Shown here piece by piece: positions 20,737 through 32,668 of a stretch of 64,000 nt of DNA. Origin of the DNA: Cryptomeria japonica (lineage: Eukaryota; Streptophyta; Pinopsida; Cupressales; Cupressaceae); assembly GCF_030272615.1 (NCBI RefSeq), contig NC_081414.1, forward strand, positions 337,508,502 to 337,572,501. Direction: 5' to 3'. Below the pieces are notes generated by a model. That model was not told the DNA's origin and ran no database searches. It worked only from the letters and a program-made list of their open reading frames with translations. The position numbers and the translations under genes are program-made. Position 1 is the stretch's first letter, and every line of letters begins with the position of its first letter.

Positions 20737-23700
20737 ATGGCATCTTCATCTTCTGCACCTGAATTTATTGCAAACCCTACTGTGGTAAAGAACATTAAGC
20801 GCCCTAGACCCATTTTTAAAATCATCCCTAAGATTGCTAAGCAAGATGATTCCATCATAGCCATTTCTAAGGGATTTGCTTTTTTCGAAGACTTGAGGAT
20901 TTATATTCACTGCAACATAGAGAACTTAGGGTCAGATGACTTGAATAACATGTACAAAGATGTTATAGCGGATGAACAAGGTTTAGTCAAGCCGGAGCAT
21001 AATATTTTTAAGGATTTAGGATTTGTTGCAATTCTGAACATCCCTGAATTTTTGGATAAGATAGTTCATCTTGTATTGAGAAGAGTTCATGGGGAGTTTA
21101 TGTGGCTAGAATCTATTTTTAAAATCACTAAGGAAGCAATTAAGGCAGTTATTGGTTTACGCTCAACTAGTACTAGACCCAACAAAAAGAAGAAGATACC
21201 AAACAAGGGTGTTATGGACCTAACCGGAGCTACATTTGACAACAAATCTCTTAGGGTTAATGATATCACTGATGCAAATGTGAAATATGTGAGAATCATA
21301 TTTGGATACAGAGTTACACATGCAAATAGGTTAAATTTTGTTTCTAGTTTGTGTATTCATAATGCATATGAGATGGTTAGCAAAAATGCTAAAATTGACA
21401 TCTATGAGTGTCTTAAGGATGAATTGCTAGATAAATTGAAGAAGATTAAGGGTGACAAGAAGGGGACATTCCGTTTTGGGAATCTACTTGTGTGTTTAAT
21501 GCTTTACTTCAAAAAGGAGATGCCCAACATTGGTCACAAGGACTTTGCATATGACATCCCAGTACGTAGAAAGATCAAGGAAGCTATTACCGGCATTGGT
21601 GCTAATAGTGATGAGATGGTAAAAGCTTATTTTGAAAATTTTCAAACCAAAATGAAAGCTAGAGAAAGGATACCACAGAGCATTGTGGATAAGTATGTCA
21701 AGTAAATTTGTTTTGTAATCAAAAGAGATGAAACATGTCCATGGAATTTGTTACTCCTAAAACTATTTGGATAAAAAAGATGGGATATGAAGTTGATCTG
21801 AATATTCTTGAGGCTTATGCTAAGACACTTCTTGATGCACCTAGGGAACCTTCAGAATAAATTTTTGGTAGTGTTGAGACTATTGAGAGTGTTCTTTCGA
21901 TGCAGAAGCAGAGAAAAAGGAGAGAAAAATTCATTAGAGATGCATCCAAGGTGGCTAAAGAAGTCAAGGAAAATATGATGAACTTGAGTGGTATTTTTGC
22001 TAGTAAACTGGAAGGATTGGAACCGGTAGCTCATGTTTCACCAATTGTCACTTCTTCTGATACAAACAGTGTTAAGGTAGCCGAGTTCAAGAGAGTTGAA
22101 AGTAACAAGAGGAAACCTTCACCAGTACCTTCTCCTTCTCCTAAAAAGGCAAGAACATTAAGGAAGAAGCAGCAGGCTATAAGGGAGCCTAAGAAGAAAC
22201 TAAATTCAAAGAAGAAACAACCTAAGGCACCGGATACCCTTACACCGGAGGAACTGGTAAATGAGATAACTCTAGATGGTAATCTTTGCAATATAAATAA
22301 ACTTTATCATTCATTCAAGGATTCTGATAGGGGCAAAATAGAGGAGAGTATCATTTTGCATCTTGATATCTACAAGAAAGTTTTGATTGAGGTTGTAGAT
22401 GATCTGCCTAATGACTTGTATATAAGATTAGAGGCTAAAAGAATGTCAGTTATGGAATTGGACAAAAAGTTAAAGGTTGAAACATTGTTGGCTGTTCACC
22501 CTGTTAATTCTAGGGAAGAGATTGATGAACTGATTGTTGAAGCCAACCAGTCAATTTTTATGAGTGGTCACTAGTAGGTCAGCCTAATGGTTGGGAGAGT
22601 GAAAGACATAGGTGATGATATTGTAGACAAATGGAACATATTTTTTGTTGAAAAAGAAAAGAAAGAGGAAAGGGAGAGACGGAAAATGGATAAATATTTT
22701 GCGAAGGTATATCAAAAGGACAAAGGTAAAAGAAAAATTGGTAGTGTACCTGTTATAAAGGTCATAGATAACCTTTCTCCACTGGCATAGGACACCCCTC
22801 CATTAACTTCAGAGACACTAGTACATACAGACAGTCAATCGGATAAGGAGGCTGAAGAAATAACACATGATGATACTAATTTGGATTCTAAAATTCTCTT
22901 TAGTATGAATGTAGATACACAAGATGTTAATATTGTTATGGATAAAGAGACTGTAGAGGTTAAGACAATTGATGCTACGAACATTGAGATCTCTAAGTAA
23001 CCTGTTAACACTGTTGACTCTCAGAACATTGAAATACTGGCAGAAGCTAAGAAGCCTGACACTGAAAAATCGGTAGATGCAGAGGCTCACACACAAACTT
23101 AGAAACCAGTAGAAGCAAAAGTAATAATATAGAGTGAGAGATCGGCAACAACTGTAAATAAAGAGGAAACAAATGATGGTAACAAGGAAGAAATTGTTAA
23201 GGTAATTGGTCAAGTATCTATGGAAAAGAAAGTTATTGCAAAACCAAGCACATGTACTACAAACTTCAAACCTACAAATGTAACAGATGTTCTTTTAGAT
23301 TCAATTAAGAGGATCACAAAGTGCAATGCCTTAGCATACAAGGCCATTGATGATACATTTCCTATTTTGAAAATGATTGCACAAACATGTAAGTTAGATC
23401 ATATTGATGGTTCTTTGAGTAAATTGGATGCATTGTCCAAATTTATTGCTTCAAATGTTCTAACTGTAGATAAGGTCAATGAAGAAACTATTAAGGAAAG
23501 GGTAAATAAGAAAAAGGTGACTTCTTTGAGAAAACTATCAAGGACTATACTAAGCATATTGATTCCTTATTACCGGTAGTTAATTTCACAATTTTGGAAT
23601 ACAAAGAATTGTATAAGGAAGCTTGTAAGCCTCACCATTTGACTGAAGATATTGATGAGAAGATTAAGGAAACACAAAAAGAGATAGATAACATAGAAGA

Positions 23701-24052
23701 TAATATGATAGGTTCTTTGGAACTTACCTTAGCTCTTGATCAAAAGATGGCAGTTTTTGAGGAGAAGATAGACAAACTGGAGCAGGAAAAAGCAAGGATA
23801 AGGTTGAAGGCCCAGGAGCTAAAAAACAAAATTGGTCCAAAATTGGACAGTCTTATAACTCAACAGGTTGAGCTATCTAAGGCATTAATTCAAGGAGAAT
23901 GATCACCAAAGCAACAGATGCATTATCTGACTGACATGATCTAGCAGACAAAAACCATTATCTCTGATAGTAAGAAATTCATGCAGAGCCTGAATCTAAT
24001 ATTGGCAGATATATTTCAAATTGTAAACAACCGGTTACAAGATATGAGGTAA
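20737..24052 (+). pseudogene. Extra ORF of Copia-NA, unknown function
   Basis: About 1,100 codons broken by a few stops and frameshifts. The first 320 codons are intact (MASSSSAPEFIANPTVVKN to IVDKYVK, ending 21705): a globular-looking domain with FFEDLRIYI, HGEFMWLESIFKIT and GTFRFGNLLVCLMLYF. After a shift it continues through a basic Lys/Pro-rich patch (SPKKARTLRKKQQ, about 22140-22230) and a domain with LYIRLEAKRMSVMELDKKL. It then runs through a Thr/Glu-rich part with stops (22800-23200), a segment around ITKCNALAYKAIDDTFPIL (23220-23579), a coiled coil (23594-23902) and an end at LQDMR (24052). The frame lies between the gag stop and the G-rich tract, where pol would be. The 'W...F.IT.E.I..V.GL' pattern vaguely recalls extra ORFs of other plant retroelements, but I cannot assign a family. 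Confidence 0.65.
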
Positions 24053-24263
24053 TAATTTTGTATTATTTGATTCTTTTTGACATCCTTTGTCATTGATGTC
24101 AAAGGGGATTAGTATGGAGAAAAATGTATGAAAAAATGCACAAAAGACATCACTTGCTTAGGGGGAGCACACTCTTTTTGGGGATCAGTTTTGGACTTCA
24201 TTTTTGGACAACAGTTTTTGGATTTTTCTCATGAGTGTTGCCATCAATGATAAAGGGGGAGAT
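24053..24263 (+). other. Copia-NA 3' noncoding region with G-rich tracts
   Basis: AGGGGGAGCACAC at about 24159 and AAAGGGGGAGAT at 24252-24263; the second abuts the LTR and is the likely polypurine tract. The same motif precedes the 3' LTRs of Copia-B and Copia-C. Confidence 0.75.
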
Positions 24264-25117
24264 TGTTGGCATTATAAAATCACATGAGAATGGTTGATGT
24301 TATCATTGATGATAACCAACTGGTAACAAGATTCTACAGGTTCACCGACAATGCAGACATCATTCACCAGCACCAGCAGGCACAACAAGTTTACTCATTA
24401 GCATTTAGTTTACACCGACAACGAAGCATACTGGCGTCCAAGCCGACATGAGACAAGTTTTGTTTATGTGAATTATATTGTAATGTAATTAATTATTTAT
24501 AAGACAACATGATGTATTGTAAAGACTCATATATGTATGAGATCTTATAGGTCATTTTGATATAGCATGGAGAGGAAATTATGTAATGGTATTATATAGA
24601 AGATAGCAAAAATATTTTGTAATAAGGAAGATAGGTTATATGATTGAATATCATTCACCGACAGGTTTTTTAGTTAAGGTTTTTGATAGAGCTTAAAATG
24701 GTACTGAATCAAGCATTGCAGGTGCTATTTTGAGTAGTACAGTGTCTTGGATTTAATTATCCATTTTGTAGTTAGTGAGACTCTTTCATTGAGCAATGAG
24801 CTCTAGGCTATTGGCCTTCCTGCATGTGCAGGCCCCTATTGTAAGTAATATTTATTCATATTGGCCAGTAAGTAAATATTGTGGGTCACAAATTCCACCG
24901 AGGTTTTTCCCTTACCGGGTTTCCTTGCCAAAATATCTTGTGTTATGGTGTGCATTTATGTTGTCTCTATTATTTCTCTTTGCTGCATTATTACTTGTTT
25001 ACCGGTACATTAATTTGAGTTGCAAAGTTATAAATAAGTTCAAATAGTTCACCAACTGGTTAGACACTGATTCAACCCCCCCTCTCAGTGTCTTTGGGAC
25101 TGCCATTGCATCTAATA
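24264..25117 (+). repeat. 3' LTR of Copia-NA (854 bp)
   Basis: Starts TGTTGGCATTATAAAATCAC and ends TTGCATCTAATA, the same length as the 5' LTR. Most differences from the 5' LTR are substitutions, concentrated in the first 250 bases. GAATG follows. Confidence 0.9.
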
Positions 25118-25189
25118 GAATGGGGATTAAAAAGGCTCAACGAGGAACATAAATGCCCCAAGGGTAGATTATGGGCTAGAAGTGACTAG

Positions 25190-27480
25190 AATAAAATAGG
25201 ATTAGGATAGAGTATGAGGGTTAATGAAGTGGATTAATTGGGTGCAGGAGGATATAGGATCACTCCCATCACTTGAGCATTGGTTGACTACCATGAGACT
25301 ATACATGAAGTTGAGAGAAAATGAGTGAGAGATATTGAGTGCGATTGGTTTGGGTTTGATCGATCGATGGCCGAGGATCAAGGTGCATACAACCATGATG
25401 ACTGCATTAGTGGAGAGATAGGATAGTAGGACTTGTACCTTTAACCTGCCTATAGGAGAGGCTACCATCACGCTATTAGATGTTTGGAGGATCTTGAAGA
25501 TCTCCATTCATGGTGTTGTTCATGAGTACTGATTAGATGCAACCCAGTACTACCTTCACTAGTTGTGTGAGTATGATAGGTTGCCTATGATTGGGACACA
25601 ATTACATCTTGGGCAGGTGATGCAAATCAGGGACATTCCATGCCTAGTACTTGTTATTTGTGGATTGTTAGTGGATGAGTGTTGTTAGATCTTGGTAGAC
25701 ATGGATTTCTGATAGGGTGGAGTAGGTGTGTGTACTATATGGTACACGATCATTTGGAGTATGCATGGGGAACAACTACACTAGGGCAATTATACCACAA
25801 CATGCATTTGGTTATGTATCAAGAGTATCAGAGTCTTTCTACAGGAGTGACTCTCTTGCATGTATGGGCATGGGAGAATATTGTAGTAACATGACCCATG
25901 GGAGTATAAGACAGGTGGTGACAATTTCTGTATGTGGACCCGTATAAGGGACTGCTCCATTATACCAAGCTTGGGGCGATATGGTTTTGGAGGAGGGTCT
26001 TCAATGAGTTGATGTTCTTCACCTGGAGACCCTATTTGGGTTGTGAGAGGTGGAGAGAGGACTAGTGGCTACACTGGGTACAGTCAAATATGTGGCTATT
26101 TGGAAGATCGGTACATGTCATTGAGCACTATGTGCCACATCAGGTGGCTTGACAATTTGGGGATATTCAGGATACAGTGGAGCTTGAGTGGCTATATCCA
26201 AGGATTACTTGAGAGATTAGGACATGGGGGCAATCTATTATCCCTTTGGAGGTTCAAATGAGTTGGGAGGGTGTAGCCACCAGGGTGTGGGATGAGCGGA
26301 GGGAGGTGGGAGATGACACAGACATGATTGATGCATACAAGGGCTGGTGGGAGACTCACTTAATAGTGCGAGTCACTATTCCCAGAGTTTTGGAGGAGGA
26401 TGAGCTATGACCATTAATTGATGAGGTCATAGGGGGAGAGGATGAGGGTCCTGAAGATAGGGCAATAGTGGCAGGGGGAGGGGATGGAGGTCAAGGTCAG
26501 AGGAGAGGAGGGATGAGGAGAGGTCAGGGCTAACAAAGGGGGCGAGGGAGGCAATAGGTACAGGTCCATCCATCGATTGCATAGATTGAAGAGATTGGAG
26601 GAGAGGGAGAGGGATGGGATGGAGGTCAGCCGACAGACATCCCAGACATATAGGTATAGGGTGAGGGAGCACCAGTACAGGTATAACTATAGGGGGTAAC
26701 AAAGGATAGGGTACCTTAGGATGAGTACAACAGAGTCGTATGAGAGAGGGATAGTGCTTAGGTGAGGGATAGGAGCCTGGATGATGAGTTGAAGGGATTG
26801 GATGCTACCAGGGAGAGGTATAAGAGGGTGGAGGAGGATATACAGGTGGAAAGAACGAGAGTTGACAGCCTACAGACAAAGGCTACATGCCTGAGGAGGG
26901 AGGTAGATGACCTGGTGGAGAGCTTGGAGGCAGCTCGGGCAGAGGTGGTAGCTTTGAGAGAGGATAGGTATGATATAGATCGACTGCTAGAGGAGGCTAG
27001 GAGTGGGGGAGACATTGGGTAGCTAAGGACAGAGCTGGAGAGGGTGGATGGAGAGATGGATGAACTTTGGGTGTGACTTAGTAGAGTAGAGGCAGATACA
27101 GGGAGGTTGCAGGTAGAGAGGGATGCAACTCATTGATTATTAGAGCCCAAAAAATTCTCATAGGTATTTTATGAGTATATTGAGTACAAGGGAAGGACAT
27201 AGAGATCAAAAAGGGAGGTAGCCTACTATAGAGGCTTGTACCATGGGGTGGTGTCGGTAGATCAGAGAGTTGAATCTTACACCGATGGGGGGTGATCTCA
27301 CGGGACTTAGAGTTAGTGCTAGGCCCAGATCCAATAGACAGGAGGATCAGTGGCTATGAGGACATCTAGAGGGGGTGCAGGACCATCTAGAGGTACAACT
27401 AGGAGAGAGGATGGACATGAGGAGACATGGAGTGTGAGCTAGCCTTGTTGTATGTGCTATTGTATTTTAACCCTTTGGGG
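25190..27480 (+). pseudogene. Plant mobile domain (PMD) ORF, antisense within Tat-1
   Basis: On the plus strand, opposite to Tat-1 gag-pol, a decayed frame of roughly 750 codons is readable across several stops. Its N-terminal part reads ALVERWDSRTCTFNLP, GEATITLLDVWRIL, then LLHVWAWENI (about 25850), WRPYLGCERW (26020-26060) and EHYVPHQVA with QFG (about 26128-26160). This is the conserved order of the aminotransferase-like plant mobile domain (PF10536): W...T..F, GE.TITL.DV, L..W.WE, and H.P..V..QFG. Downstream are an acidic stretch, a Gly/Arg-rich region and a long coiled coil (26762-27160, DDELKGLDATRERYKRVEED). PMDs occur in the plant MAIN/MAIL proteins and in transposable elements. It sits between integrase and the 3' LTR, where Tat elements often carry extra ORFs. 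Confidence 0.75.
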
Positions 27481-27715
27481 ATTTATATCATTATACCATG
27501 ATTAACACATCCATTGATTTTTGATATATATATGAGATATGATTTTTGGTGGCGTATATGCATGTATGGACTTTGATTATTATTTTATTATGTGATGGAT
27601 AGTGATATTATGATTGTGATTTGATGTGATGCATGTGATGGATATTATCTATTTTTTTGTTATGTAGGGTGGATGCTTATTTCTGCATATGTTATATGGT
27701 ATGTAATGTTGATGA

Positions 27716-27890
27716 CATGTTTGTGGATATAGGATGCATGTGGATGATTTTTTATGTGTGCATATGTTATCTAACATGTTTTGTAGATGCAACATGCATG
27801 TGGATGACATGTGTATATGATGTGCATGTTTTCTAATATGTTTGTGGTTGTAGGATGCATGTGGATGATTTGATGTGCATGTTTTTGGAT
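27716..27890. repeat. Imperfect tandem repeat, unit about 60 bp
   Basis: GATGCATGTGGATGA-like cores at about 27732, 27793 and 27853, separated by related TATGTG/ATGTTTT-rich stretches. The minus-strand frames here (27649-27980) are by-products of the repeat. Confidence 0.55.
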
Positions 27891-29309
27891 TTTTATGTGA
27901 TGAGATCTGAAGAAGATATCCCCGAGGTTGCACCTTTTGGGACCAAATTGATAATTTGTAAAAAGCTCAACCCAAAACATCTAATTGTCTTGTTGTAGGT
28001 ACAAATTGTCGGGGACTAGTGTTGAATTATTATGGAATAACAATACTTTCTGCATTTAATTTGACACACTAATCAAATATTTTATTAAAAATTTGATCTA
28101 GACCTGTCCCTTTTTCCTCTAGACCAGGGATTTGACAATGGATGTGACTTGGTACTGCCGACTTGAATTTTACTTTTTTAGGCTATTAAATTTCTTGTCA
28201 TTTGTAATATGTTCTAAAATGAATGGTTGTGGGATTTTGATGCATGATGTGTTGAATAAAATGCCAAAGTATGATTATTTTCAAATGGTTTGTATTGAAT
28301 GATATGATCATTAATGCTATATGAGATACTAATGTTTGAATGGTCTTTAATTAACCTTACATTATTATGAACCTAAGATGAGTGATTGTGAACATGCATG
28401 ACATATACATTTCAATAGATAGTCAAGATTGTATGTACCAGTTTACATGTTTGTAGTGAATAATGCAACTAAATGCTACTAAATGAACCAAATGACTATG
28501 ATGATAATAAAGTGATATTGTAGCTAATGATTATGCAACTTAAATGAACAATGCAATTGATGTTAGATGATAATGCATAATGAAGTGATTTTTGGAATGT
28601 GCCAACCATAGTACAACATAGGATTAGAAGAAATTAAAAAAATGAATAAATTGAGGTCTCCAAAATGCATAGTGATATGATGAAATGTAGATGAGTGAAT
28701 GGAAGGGATTTTGTTGTGAAAAAAGTGGAGAAAACACCTAGTTTTGATTTTGCCAAGGATAGTCTACACCACTGATTATAGGAACTAGGATGTTATGAAA
28801 AATCCAAGGTGTGGACTGACTCTCAGACAAACAAGAATCTTCAGTACGCAACCGTGTAAATACCATATAGATGTAGGTACAGGGCTACAAGTTCATATAG
28901 GAAAGAACTTCAATCACACCATACCACAAAAGCATGCCCCAGTATGCCTCAACCTGTAACATATCAATATACAGATTGATCCTGGCAGTCGTGGATACGA
29001 ACAATCATAGGAAAAAGTGATGCAAGTCAAATAAAATAGACCAAATCATGCAAGCAAAATGCACAAGGCAAACTGACATCTCTTGCCAAGAGTAGAACTT
29101 AGGATTTGTGGATATACTGTCAGATAGGGGAAGGATGTATCCCGGTAGGCAGGAGTGACTAATGGATCTAAACAGGCAATAAAGCAGATGATGTGGACAC
29201 ATGAGTGCAGATGTGGTACTTGACTGCAAAGACTTGATGGAGTACATGTGGATGGATGTTTGGATAACACGCAAGTCAAGAAGAAGATCAAGCTCAAGAC
29301 TGAGAATTA

Positions 29310-29395
29310 AGCTCGATTTGATGGGTGAAAGCTCAATTTGATAGGATGGAAGCTCAGTTTGATGGGATGGAATCTCAGTTTGATGAGGTGAATCT
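29310..29395. repeat. Minisatellite, four units of about 20 bp
   Basis: Successive units near CTCGATTTGATGGGTGAAAG, CTCAATTTGATAGGATGGAAG, CTCAGTTTGATGGGATGGAA and CTCAGTTTGATGAGGTGAAT differ by a few bases. This explains the repetitive peptides in both strands' frames here. Confidence 0.75.
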
Positions 29396-29987
29396 TTATT
29401 CACAATTTAGGCAGAAATTCATCATCATATGGTGGGGGGAAATGGATAACCAACCCGCTGAGGATAGTTTGTTGGGAAAAGTGGGTAGGGCTGTTACAGA
29501 GGATACTAAAATGAATCATGACATCTGTGGAGGTGGTCAGGAGCACATTTGTTGGGGGGGATGGAAGGATCATCAAATCAATTTTTTTTCTTGATAGAAT
29601 GAACGGGGCAACCAAAAGCAAGAAGAATGATGGATGTTGTGGGAGAAGGCTTATGCAATGATGTGGATTAAAGAAATGATGGAGGCAACTAGCATTCGAC
29701 GAGTGAGGTGGAATGTGGAGGAGTATGGAAGGTGATATTGGGTGGGGAAGTGCAAAAGTTGTCTGAATATTTGATTTAAGAAATAGGGATATCAGGTAGG
29801 TGGGTGGGGAAGATAGAGTCTGGCCTAGTAGATGATGGATCTAGATTATTTACCTTGACACCTGTAAATAGGTTCTCACCAAGGTACTTGCCCATAACGC
29901 CATGAAGTGGTTTTCACTGATGGACGAATTGATTTTTCTTTACTTTTTTTTTTCTTTTTTCATGCTTTTTAGACAACTTCTAAGGAC

Positions 29988-31030
29988 TTAGGCATAGAAT
30001 CTCTTCAGGTTCATGATATTCATAGGCTCATCCAAGGGATCACCTTCAAGAGTGGCCAATTGATATGCGTATGATCCATGCTTTGTTGTGATCACATAAG
30101 GTCCAAGCCAATTAGGCACAAACTTGCCTTTCTTTTCTCTTTCTTGAAGGTTTCTCTAATTTTCCATAAGGACAAGATCGGCCACTTCAAATTCTCGGGT
30201 TTTGACTTTCTTGTTGTAGCTCAATTGCAAATAGTTTTGATATACTCAGAGGTGGTTCAAGGCCTTGAGATGCCTTTCATCTAGAAATTCTAGCTCTTGC
30301 ATCCTGGCAACTCTATATTTCTCATCAAGAAGAATATTCTGTAGTGATGCCCTTAGGGAGTGAATCTTGATCTCAAGGGGAAGGATAACTTTAGAGACAA
30401 AGATAAGGGAATATGGAGTGGCACCTATGGGTGTGCGGATGGAGGTATGGTAAGCCCACAAAGTAGGATGGAGTTGGAGATGCTAATCATGACCAGCTTC
30501 ATTGACTATCTTTTTAAGAATTTTAATTAGAGTTTTATTAGAAGCCTTAGCTTGACCGTTTCCTTGTAGGTAATAGGGGGTGGAGAAGATGTGCTGGATA
30601 TCAAACTTCTAGTAGAGTTCTTTTACATCCTGATTTTTGAAAGGTTTTTCATTATCTGTGATGATAACTTTGGGGAACCATAGTGGTAGATTAAGTAGTT
30701 CAGAATGAATTTAGAAATCTGCTTCTCAGTGGTGAAGGTAAGAGGGATGGCATCCACCCACTTGGTGAAGTATTCAGTGGCGGTGATGATGAATTTATGA
30801 CCATTAGAGGATACAAGGTAGAATTTCCCAATGAGATAGAGCCCCCACTATGAGAAGGGCCAAGGCATGATAAAAGGTTGCAGATCTTGTGATGGATCGT
30901 GAATCTCATCATCATGCTTTTGACAAGGTATACATCTCTTCACATAATTATATGCATCTTTTTCCATTGTAGGCCAGTAGTATCCCATTTGCAAGAGATT
31001 TTTAGACAATGTGAGACCAAAATGAGTGTG
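29988..31030 (-). pseudogene. Tat-1 integrase, main part and C-terminus
   Basis: The minus-strand reading from 31030 gives GHTHFGLTLSKNLLQMGYYW, then CIPCQKH (second half of the HHCC zinc finger), PFSxWGLYLIGKF, NGHKFIITATEYFTKWVDA, ITDNEKPF, GNGQAKASNKT, LWAYHTS, and finally GKFVPNWLGPYVITTKHGSY to LKRFYA with TAA at 29988. This is the gypsy integrase that would insert the cDNA. In the catalytic D,D-35-E set, the first Asp (WG.D) is Tyr, the second (TDN) is kept, and the Glu (GQAEASN) is Lys, so it is inactive. Stops interrupt at about 30845 and 30610. The N-terminal HX..H half is at 32674-32700, beyond a solo LTR insertion. Confidence 0.85.
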
Positions 31031-31035
31031 CCCCA

Positions 31036-32668
31036 TTGTAGCGTCCTAAATTGTATGCACTTGCTAGGGTGGTACAATTTCACACCTAGTTTAGCACCCG
31101 CCTTGGCGCATTTTGCATTTGCATTGCATTTCCCCTTTAGCACTTAATTAATTAATTTAATTAGGTCTAAGGTCCTATTTTATCATCTCCACATCATAAA
31201 GTTGGGCCCTTTTCATTAAAGTGTGCCCCTTTCATTTTATTCCTCCAATACATCATTTAATCAAAAACCCTAATTAGGTCCTATTTTGAACTTGGGTGCT
31301 TGATTTCGAGGGTCAAAACATCTCAAAATCACCTGTAACTTCAGGATTCTCTCTAAAATCATCATATCTGATGGCCCTGAAAATTTGGTGAAAAGTTGCC
31401 AGGACCATGGCGCGCGAAGTGCACACGGTCCTGGACATTTTTCCCAAAATTTTAGGAGCGCGATCCAATCATAAAATAAAGGTTAACCCCAAGAAATTGG
31501 CAGGAGATTCAATCTCTAGGTCGGCCAAAAGTTGAAATTAAGACCTAGGGTTTCATATATAAGAGCTCTCTTTCTTCATTTGAAAGGATCTGAATTTGGT
31601 TTTCAAGGACCTTCTATGCAGCGAAAGAGCAGATCTTTGAAGACTTCAACAACATTCAACATCCATCCATCAAGAATTCATTAATTTCATTCATCCATTT
31701 AGGGCTTTGAAGACATTGAAGAGCAATAAGGGATCACCGACTGAAGATTAGCTTATACCCCTCCCTTGGGGTTGGTTATGATTTCATGTTGTTTTCATGT
31801 CTTTGCATAAGCCTCATTACATCATTTGTATTCATGCTTTAGATCACTTTGAATCTTGATTTGGAGCATTTACATTATCATTTACAAGCAATTAGGGTTT
31901 ACTTTCTAGATTGCTCTAGTTTGCTTACTTGCATTTTAGGATCTTGCACACACACAAGGCCTGCACACACATTGTTGTTACAATACAACTTGGCTATTCG
32001 TGGAGGTGGAAATCACCAAAGGGGAGGTTTGACTAAGGCAAAACCCTATATAGCCACCCACCATACCTTTTCAGATATAAGTGCAGGTTTTGGGATTCGG
32101 ATGACGCCGCAAGTTGCAGATCCGATGGAAGCAGACGGAGACTGAACTTCACACCAAATTCCAGCCCAGAAAGCTAGGACAGGGGCGTGGGGTGCCCTGG
32201 TCCTACTAGGACAGGGGCGCTGGGTGCCCTGGTCCTTCTGTCAGACAACAAGTTTCAGCATTTCCGACAGCTTTTCAGGTTGCAAAACAGCAGTTTCAGG
32301 AGCAGTTTCAGGAGCAGAATCAAGACAGTGGCGCCCGTGCCCCCGTCCCGAACATTTTCACTCAGATTTTAATTCCAGGTACACATCTGCATTCTTATCT
32401 TGTCCTTGTGTTTACAACTTTCCATTGTTTAATCTCAATTCTGCAATCTTGTTACTAGTTCATACTTACACTTTAGGGTTAATAGTTGAACTTGCATCAT
32501 TCTATCTATCATTTGCAACAAAGGAATAGAAATCCTAATAGGTAGCCCGTGGCTCTCTCTTCCACAAAAAGAAGTAGCCAATTGTGTGATACCTCTAGGC
32601 TCTTTCGTATTCCACAAGTGTGTGATTGAAAGTGAGATTAGGGCATGTTTGCTTAGTGTCACTTTTTC
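31036..32668 (+). repeat. Solo LTR 3 (about 1633 bp), gypsy-like, inside the Tat-1 integrase zinc finger
   Basis: Begins (T)TGTAGCGTCCTAAATTG and ends CACTTTTTC, flanked by CCCCA at 31031-31035 and 32669-32673. Removing it restores the protein as HEGIHGCV-GHTHFG in frame. The start resembles the TRG LTR (TGTAGCATCCTAAA), and it shares the mid-LTR TAGGACAGGGG/CCCTGGTCC-type inverted words (tandem pair at 32171-32243; another at 31402-31435). A CATATATAAGAG TATA motif lies at 31555. The ends are not the standard TG...CA when the duplication is read this way. The frames at 31849-32529 are not genes. Confidence 0.7.

Larger units (their letters stand above)
18606..25117 (+). mobile_element. Copia-NA: non-autonomous copia-type element with an extra ORF instead of pol (6512 bp)
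   Basis: Both LTRs are 854 bp, with target-site duplication GAATG at 18601-18605 and 25118-25122. After the first LTR come a perfect Met-tRNA primer site, the C-terminal half of a copia gag (coiled coil and four zinc knuckles), and then about 3.3 kb of a different, partly broken reading frame. A G-rich tract precedes the second LTR. No protease, integrase, RT or RNase H motif is found on either strand. The Gag tail shares order and a GLGFE motif with Copia-B, so a Copia-B-like element is the plausible source of enzymes. It lies in the 3' part of Tat-1 and is younger than it. Confidence 0.88.
27481..29987 (-). other. Tat-1 region between antisense PMD ORF and integrase, noncoding
   Basis: No domain is recognised in any frame. 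AT-rich, with two repeat patches: three to four imperfect copies of a unit around GATGCATGTGGATGA (27716-27890), and four copies of a roughly 20-bp unit like AAGCTCAGTTTGATGGGATG (about 29310-29395). A 20-base run dominated by T lies near 29941-29960, just beyond the pol stop. Confidence 0.5.

Noticed and set aside
20737-21705. Possible host gene of 320 codons
   Set aside because: It sits between the gag and 3' LTR of one element with paired LTRs and target duplications, and its frame continues beyond; treated as an element-borne ORF.
22818-23213. Minus-strand 131-codon frame with hydrophobic composition, membrane-protein-like
   Set aside because: Antisense to the Lys/Glu/Thr-rich extra ORF of Copia-NA; hydrophobicity is a by-product of that composition.
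27649-27980. Minus-strand His/Thr-rich frames
   Set aside because: Produced by an imperfect tandem repeat; no start context or conservation.
31849-32529. Plus-strand frames of 61 to 101 codons
   Set aside because: Inside solo LTR 3; not conserved and without domain features.
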